Assembly (NCBI GenBank): GCA_949840775.1
Contig: CATKXO010000024.1
Span: forward strand, 1 to 44,526
Reading direction: 5' to 3'
Length of the DNA: 44,526 nt
DNA from: an uncultured bacterium
Lineage (GTDB): Bacteria; Bacillota; Clostridia; Oscillospirales; Oscillospiraceae
In this document: positions 40,534 to 44,526 of the stretch, one piece after another
How positions within the stretch are numbered: position 1 is the first letter of the stretch
Layout of the letters: each line of letters begins with the position of its first letter
Program-made: the position numbers and the translations under genes
Notes under the pieces: generated by a model
What the model saw: the letters and a program-made list of their open reading frames with translations, nothing else
Databases searched by the model: none
Told to the model about the DNA's origin: nothing

Positions 40534-41385
40534 GTGAGACAGCTGAAAAAAGCCTATCTGGAGATTACCAATGTGTGCAATCTGTGCTGCTCCTTCTGTC
40601 CGGGGACCCGTCGGCCCGCCGGCTTTCTTACCCCAGAGGATTTTCAGTGCCTGGCCGCTAAGCTGCGGCCCCATACGGAATATCTCTACCTCCACCTCAT
40701 GGGGGAACCCCTGCTCCATCCCCGGCTGGGGGAGATTCTGGACCGGGCTGGGGGGCTGGGGTTCCGGGTGATGATCACCACCAACGGCACGCTGCTGGAA
40801 AAACAGGGCGGGCTGCTGATGGCCAGCCCGGTGGTGGAGAAGGTGAGCGTCTCCCTCCACTCCTTCGAGGGTAACGAAGAGGGAGACCTGGAGGGCTATC
40901 TGGACGGATGTCTCCGGTTTGCAAAGGGGGCCTCCGCCGCAGGAAAGCGGTGCGCCCTGCGGCTGTGGAATCTGGACGGTGCTCTCCCTGGGGCCAACCG
41001 CCAGAACGATATGATTTTGTCCGCGCTGGAGAGGGCCTTTCCGCCCCCCTGGAAGGAGGGCCGCCGGGGGACGACGCTGGCCCCCAACGTCTTTTTGGAG
41101 TGGGGGGAGCGGTTTGAATGGCCTGATCTGTCTGCGCCGGAGGAGGACAGCCCCAGCTTCTGCTACGGCCTGCGTGACCAGGTGGGGGTGCTGTGGGACG
41201 GGACAGTGGTGCCCTGCTGCCTGGACCACGAGGGGGACGTGCCCCTGTGAAACCTCTACCGCCAGAGCCTGGATGAGATTCTGAGCGGTCCCAGGGCTAA
41301 GGCCATTTATGACGGCTTTTCCCAGAAAACTGCCCAGGAGGAGCTGTGCCGCCGGTGCGGATTCGCAAAGCGGTTCCGGACATAG
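40534..41385 (+). pseudogene. Radical SAM protein with C-terminal cysteine cluster, interrupted by an in-frame TGA
   Basis: Reading starts at GTG 40534. The protein shows the cluster motif CNLCCSFCPG, HLMGEPLLHPRLGEI and MITTNGTLL, then VSLHSFEGNEE and a C-terminal SPASM-like part with VPCCLDHEGDVPL. At 41248-41250 a TGA stops it after 238 residues. The same frame continues to TAG 41383-41385 as NLYRQSLDEILSGP... ending EELCRRCGFAKRF, with the expected last cysteines. In related proteins a glycine usually stands where the TGA is (one base from GGA). So the gene is probably broken by a single nonsense change, or read through at low level. It follows the amidase gene after 49 bases. Confidence 0.8.
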
Positions 41386-41391
41386 TCCCGC

Positions 41392-42714
41392 TTACCGGAA
41401 ATGTTCCTCCGCATACTGCGTCAGCTCCTGATGGAAATCCGGGTGGGCGACGGAGATCATGGCCTCGGCGCGTTCACGGAGGGTAAGGCCGGAGAGCTTG
41501 ACAACGCCGTATTCCGTGGCTACATACTGGACCATGGTCCGTGGAGCGGAAATAGTGCTGCCGCCGGGGATGGTGGGGACGATATTGGATTTCCGTGTTC
41601 CTGTTTTGTCAATCCGGGATGAGTTGATGCAGATAAAGCCCTTGCCGCCCTGAGAGCGGTAGGCGCCCTCCAAAAAGTCCAACTGGCCGCCGGTCCCGGA
41701 AAGCTGACGCCCTCCGGCAGACTCCGCATTTTCCTGCCCCATCAGGTCCAGCTGGACGCCGCCGTTGATGCTGATAAAGTTGGACATCTGCCCCATCCGC
41801 TCCGGGGAATGGATGTAATCCACGTCAGAGGGGCGGAACAGCTCCGGTTCCTCAGCAATCCAGCGGTAGAGCTCCTGAGTACCCATAGCCAGGTTCCAGC
41901 CGGACCGGCCGGTGTCGGTCTCCTTGCGGCGGTTGGTCAGCTTGCCCGCATTGTGCAGGCAGAGAAACGCATCACTGATGGTTCCGGTATGACAGCCCAG
42001 GTCCTTCAGGTCGGAGTTGGCAATCATCTTGGCCACCGTAAATGGGACGCTGCCCACTCCCAGAGACAGGACCGCACCGTCCGGAATTTCCCGGACCACG
42101 TTCCTGGCAATGGCCTCGTCTGTGGAGGAGGGCTCCTTGTAGCTGCGAGTGGGCAGGGGCTCATGCTCGCCCTCCACGATGTAGTCGGCCTCCGACAGGT
42201 GGACGCGGTGAGAGCCGTCTACTCCCTGGAGCCTGGGCAGATGCTCGTTGATCTCAAAAACCACAGTGCGGGCGTTTTCAAAGATTGTGCGCCAGGCGTA
42301 GTTGGAGATGCCCAGCCCGCAGTATCCCTGGCTGTCAGGTTGAGACACGGGAACAAAGGCCGCGTCTACCCGGATATGGTGGCGGTACAGGTTGGGGAGA
42401 AAGCGCAGGATCATGGGCATAAAGCTGCACAGCCCACGGGACTGGAGCTTGCGCTCATAGTCGCCAATGTGCCAGCTGTGGTAGGAGAAAGAGCTCTGTT
42501 CCGGGTCCTGTTCCACCACTTCAATGCGGGGGCGGATGACCAAGCCGCCCCGTATTTTTACGTTGGACAATGCTCCCTTTCGCCCGGCAAGGGCCCTGTC
42601 CATGAGTTCAGGAAACCCTCCGCCAAAACCGTAGTCGACCCAGTCTCCGTCCCGGACCGCCTTTTCGGCGGCCTCCGCTGGTGATACAAATCTGCTTTTA
42701 TCCATGCACAGCAT
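41392..42714 (-). CDS. Butyryl-CoA / 4-hydroxybutyrate-type CoA-transferase
   Basis: This 440-residue enzyme belongs to the family I CoA-transferases that exchange CoA between acetate and butyryl-, propionyl- or 4-hydroxybutyryl-CoA. It shows DWVDYGFGGGFPELMDRALAG, VKIRGGLV, then GVGSVPFTVAKMI, the catalytic Glu motif GQENAESAGGRQLSGTGGQLDF and a C-terminal YGVVKLSGLTLRERAEAMIS. The overall architecture is that of Roseburia-type butyryl-CoA:acetate CoA-transferase, which would be the last step of butyrate formation. The exact acyl substrate is not certain. ATG 42714 has AAAGGAG 8 bases before it. Confidence 0.87.
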   Translation of the reverse strand: MLCMDKSRFVSPAEAAEKAVRDGDWVDYGFGGGFPELMDRALAGRKGALSNVKIRGGLVIRPRIEVVEQDPEQSSFSYHSWHIGDYERKLQSRGLCSFMPMILRFLPNLYRHHIRVDAAFVPVSQPDSQGYCGLGISNYAWRTIFENARTVVFEINEHLPRLQGVDGSHRVHLSEADYIVEGEHEPLPTRSYKEPSSTDEAIARNVVREIPDGAVLSLGVGSVPFTVAKMIANSDLKDLGCHTGTISDAFLCLHNAGKLTNRRKETDTGRSGWNLAMGTQELYRWIAEEPELFRPSDVDYIHSPERMGQMSNFISINGGVQLDLMGQENAESAGGRQLSGTGGQLDFLEGAYRSQGGKGFICINSSRIDKTGTRKSNIVPTIPGGSTISAPRTMVQYVATEYGVVKLSGLTLRERAEAMISVAHPDFHQELTQYAEEHFR

Positions 42715-42828
42715 ATCCTTTTCTCCTTTCGTTCTTCTGTTTTGTGGTCCTCACAATTCGCTGTCATTTATCTCCTGTTGGGCGGGCTCGTAAAAAGGAT
42801 TGGGACAGGCGCTTGTCAAATGCAGGCT

Positions 42829-43521
42829 TCACGTATAAAATTCCTCCATGGTGTCCAAACACAGACAGCCCAGCCGGCCGCTGGGAGCCGCACAGCCGCA
42901 GTCAATATCGATCCAAGTCTTTTGTCGTAGTATTTTGTCCTGTCCGCTGAGGTAGCGGGTAGGGGTGTGACCGAAAATCAGGAACTTATCCGGGAAATAG
43001 ACCGTATCCATGCCGGGACGGCAGAAAAGGAAGTCCTCCAGGTTATAGTCTGACAGGGGCCGGCCGGGGGAGAAGTTGCTCAAGCCGGAGTGGGTCAGCA
43101 CAAAGGACCGGCCATTGGTTTCCACCTCGGCAAAGAGTTCCATCTCCCGAAAATACTCTAAAATTTCCTCCCGCTCCTCTGTAGCCAGCCCCTTCAGGCT
43201 CCGGAGGGTAACTCCGCCGCCATTGGCAATCCATTCGCTGAGAGCCGCAATCTGGGTCCCGTCCAGGGCGTTCAGGCTCTGGTCGGTGACCTCCTGCATC
43301 AGCCAGGGGAGGCAGATGGCGGCGGTAAACTCGTGGTTGCCCAAGAGGGGGAAGATGTTGGGCCGAAACATCATGTCCTGCAAAATCTTTATGCCGTCAG
43401 GTCCCCGGTCGATCACATCGCCCAGCACATAGAGAGTATCGTCTAAGGTGAACTTGATAACCTCCAGCATCTGTTGATACCTGTCGAAACGGCCATGAAG
43501 GTCGGATATCACATAGATCAT
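42829..43521 (-). CDS. Serine/threonine-phosphatase-like metallophosphoesterase
   Basis: The 230-residue protein has the PPP-type metal motifs: YVISDLHGRFDRY (DxH), VLGDVIDRGPDG (GDxxDRG), LLGNHEF (GNHE), THSGL, and FGHTP. It resembles small bacterial phosphatases of the PrpA/diadenosine-tetraphosphatase kind. The substrate (phosphoprotein or nucleotide) is unknown. ATG 43521 follows GGAGGAAATAAA, and the ORF's upstream Met at 43548 lacks a ribosome binding site. The CoA-transferase follows 114 bases downstream on the same strand. Confidence 0.88.
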   Translation of the reverse strand: MIYVISDLHGRFDRYQQMLEVIKFTLDDTLYVLGDVIDRGPDGIKILQDMMFRPNIFPLLGNHEFTAAICLPWLMQEVTDQSLNALDGTQIAALSEWIANGGGVTLRSLKGLATEEREEILEYFREMELFAEVETNGRSFVLTHSGLSNFSPGRPLSDYNLEDFLFCRPGMDTVYFPDKFLIFGHTPTRYLSGQDKILRQKTWIDIDCGCAAPSGRLGCLCLDTMEEFYT

Positions 43522-43572
43522 TTTATTTCCTCCTTTCAAAACATTCAATCAGGGAAGATATCCAGTTTCTAT

Positions 43573-43680
43573 TCAGCTAGATGTATTTTCGCACATGCTC
43601 TGTAAAAATGCAAGGAATGGTTTCCGGTTACAGTTTTCATAAAACTCCTGATTTGTGTTCCTCAGGTCAAAAATAATCAT
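43573..43680 (-). CDS. Possible 35-residue ORF
   Basis: A short frame (MIIFDLRNTNQEFY, then CNRKPFLAFLQSMCENTSS) lies upstream of the phosphatase gene on the same strand, with GGGGG about 10 bases before the ATG. No family is recognised, and it may be chance. The rest of the 43522-43832 gap holds no gene other than this candidate and the terminator at 43736-43773. Confidence 0.25.
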   Translation of the reverse strand: MIIFDLRNTNQEFYENCNRKPFLAFLQSMCENTSS

Positions 43681-43735
43681 GTGATTTTAGCCCCCTTCGG
43701 GAACAAGAACGCGAAAAAATTGAGACCAATAGAAA

Positions 43736-43773
43736 AGGCTCCTGCCTGAAATTGTTATTTCAGGTGAGAGCCT
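43736..43773 (-). terminator. Intrinsic terminator of the broken cotJC-like gene
   Basis: On the minus strand AGGCTC...CCTGAAAT and ATTTCAGG...GAGCCT form a long stem over a 4-base loop, followed by TTTTCT. It lies 60 bases past the stop of the coat-gene fragment, so the gene's 3' end is otherwise intact. Confidence 0.8.
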
Positions 43774-43832
43774 ATGGTTTTTCAGATGAAACCGATCATC
43801 TTTGTTGGTAGATGGGTAATTTTCTTTGCGGT

Positions 43833-44080
43833 TTAACCCCGTACAGAGCCCTGGGACTGGATTTTGTCAAAGGCTGGGTTGGTGAGATAAACGTTCCGGG
43901 CATCCATCTTCTCTTTGCACAGGCGCAGGCACTCGCCAAAACGCTGGAAATGGACAATTTCCCGCTCACGCAGGAAACGGATGACGTTGTTCACGTCCGG
44001 GTCGTCGGACAGCCGCAAAATGTTATCATAGGTAAGACGGGCTTTCTGCTCTGGTGCAATCACGCAAGTGCAACCTGGGG
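43833..44080 (-). pseudogene. 3' fragment of a CotJC-like (manganese catalase-fold) spore coat gene
   Basis: The frame encodes IAPEQKARLTYDNILRLSDD, PDVNNVIRFLREREIVHFQ and RFGECL, then NVYLTNPAFDK. This is the conserved C-terminal region of CotJC and related manganese-catalase-like proteins (two-helix ferritin-type bundle). It has a GTG at 44063, but the same frame runs open upstream through the last codons of the recombinase gene, so it is the truncated 3' part of a longer gene, not a short gene. About 75-80 residues remain of about 190. The first two thirds are missing because the serine-recombinase element lies directly adjacent. Confidence 0.8.
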
Positions 44081-44526
44081 CTAAAAATTCCAGTGTATCT
44101 CAATGGGAACGTCACGAGTGCCAAGGATGCGCTTGCCTACAGTGATGTGGTCGATAAGGATTTCTACGATTTCCCGTGTCAAGTGTTCCAGGTTTACATA
44201 CCGCTCCACCAGGGCCTTTCGGTTGTCTCCCACGGCAATCCTGTCCTCCAGCTCCGCAAGCTGCCGCTGGCCGTCCAGCAGGATACGCTCCAGCCGGGAT
44301 TTTTCGGAGGAAAACTCTTTGGAGAGGGCGGAGAAGTCGCTGTTGTTGAGCAGGCCCTTGACTTTATCCATGTATAAATCCCGCAGGCCCTTGGTGTACT
44401 CTGTAATCTTCTTCTCGTAGGCGGAGAGGGTTTCCAAGAGCTGTCGTTTCTGGCCCTGGAGGTTTTCGCAAAACTCAATGCTCCGTTCCAACTCGTCCTT
44501 GTCCAGATACTCCGCCGCCAGCCGGT
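44081..44526 (-). CDS. Large serine recombinase, C-terminal part (runs off the window)
   Basis: The frame is open to the window edge. It carries a long coiled coil (SIEFCENLQGQKRQLLETLS, then EFSSEKSRLERILLDGQRQL) and the ending LTREIVEILIDHITVGKRI, then PIEIHWNF, typical of the C-terminal domain of large serine recombinases of the Tn/ICE and phage type. The catalytic resolvase domain and zinc ribbon would lie to the right, outside the window. The stop is 17 bases from the GTG of the broken cotJC-like frame, the usual location of such a gene at the end of its own element. The element extends to the right. Confidence 0.88.
   Translation of the reverse strand, partial: RLAAEYLDKDELERSIEFCENLQGQKRQLLETLSAYEKKITEYTKGLRDLYMDKVKGLLNNSDFSALSKEFSSEKSRLERILLDGQRQLAELEDRIAVGDNRKALVERYVNLEHLTREIVEILIDHITVGKRILGTRDVPIEIHWNF

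Noticed and set aside
41248-41250. TGA as selenocysteine
   Set aside because: The aligned residue in related proteins is glycine rather than cysteine, and no clear SECIS hairpin is seen after it; other genes here use TGA as stop.
42715-42828. Separate promoter for the CoA-transferase
   Set aside because: TTGACA is present on the minus strand, but only TTTTTA lies at the -10 distance, too weak to call.
1-44526. CRISPR arrays, rRNA genes, complete insertion sequences
   Set aside because: No regularly spaced repeats, rRNA sequence or transposase frame was seen.

Overview
The window looks like the chromosome of a GC-rich, spore-forming, butyrate-type gut Clostridium of the Oscillospiraceae (Flavonifractor / Pseudoflavonifractor / Intestinimonas neighbourhood). 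The reasons are the Firmicutes gene order nusB-xseA-xseB-ispA-dxs-tlyA-nadK-argR-recN, sporulation genes (SpoIVFA/SpoIVFB pair, ylbJ, a SleB-type hydrolase, a cotJC-like coat gene), a T-box and a yybP-ykoY-type leader, sigma-A promoters with 16-18 base spacers, GGAGG-type ribosome binding sites, and a butyryl/4-hydroxybutyrate-type CoA-transferase. No plasmid or phage structural genes are seen.

Both ends of the window are mobile-element junctions. At the left, a truncated tyrosine recombinase (84-542, minus) lies beside a tRNA-Pro(CGG) gene that keeps its promoter and 5' half but has no 3' half. At the right, a large serine recombinase (44081 to beyond 44526, minus) ends exactly where the reading frame of a broken cotJC-like spore-coat gene starts (43833-44080). 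Between them lies ordinary, tightly packed chromosome.

Layout. 855-5645: SpoIVFA/SpoIVFB, a B12-type radical SAM protein with its TIGR03936 partner, a DUF4177 protein and a thioesterase. 5676-7187: a metal-type riboswitch, an OadB-like membrane subunit and a 40-residue OadG-like peptide. 7216-9254 (minus): two small proteins and YlbJ. 9339-13076: DUF2804 protein, YgjP-like metallopeptidase, RarA and a TSUP transporter. 13103-15373 (minus): DUF3810 protein and TmcAL. 15444-16798: acetate kinase. 16817-17848 (minus): a small kinase and a GNAT enzyme. 17897-19063: DUF951 and a radical SAM protein, from a promoter whose -35 overlaps that of the divergent GNAT gene. 19241-20387: SleB-type hydrolase with a WalR-like box. 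20426-21596 (minus): an unknown protein and a membrane-anchored XRE regulator. 21823-31851: the nusB to recN cluster. 31895-33331 (minus): an NSS transporter. 33493-36042: malic enzyme followed by an AT-richer stretch of small accessory genes. 36061-39021: tyrosine T-box, EamA transporter, TyrS, small kinase. 39063-41385: an XRE protein with a repeat tail, an amidase, and a radical SAM gene broken by a TGA. 41392-43521 (minus): CoA-transferase and a metallophosphatase.

The observations most worth following are: (i) the cotJC-like coat gene interrupted by a serine-recombinase element, an arrangement known from sporulation-controlled excision elements; (ii) a manganese-type riboswitch in front of a decarboxylase membrane subunit that has no decarboxylase beside it; (iii) a Tyr T-box controlling an EamA transporter together with TyrS; (iv) the halved but still promoter-bearing tRNA-Pro; and (v) the XRE protein with about ten glycine-rich decapeptide repeats. 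All assignments were made by reading the sequence; no database search was run.
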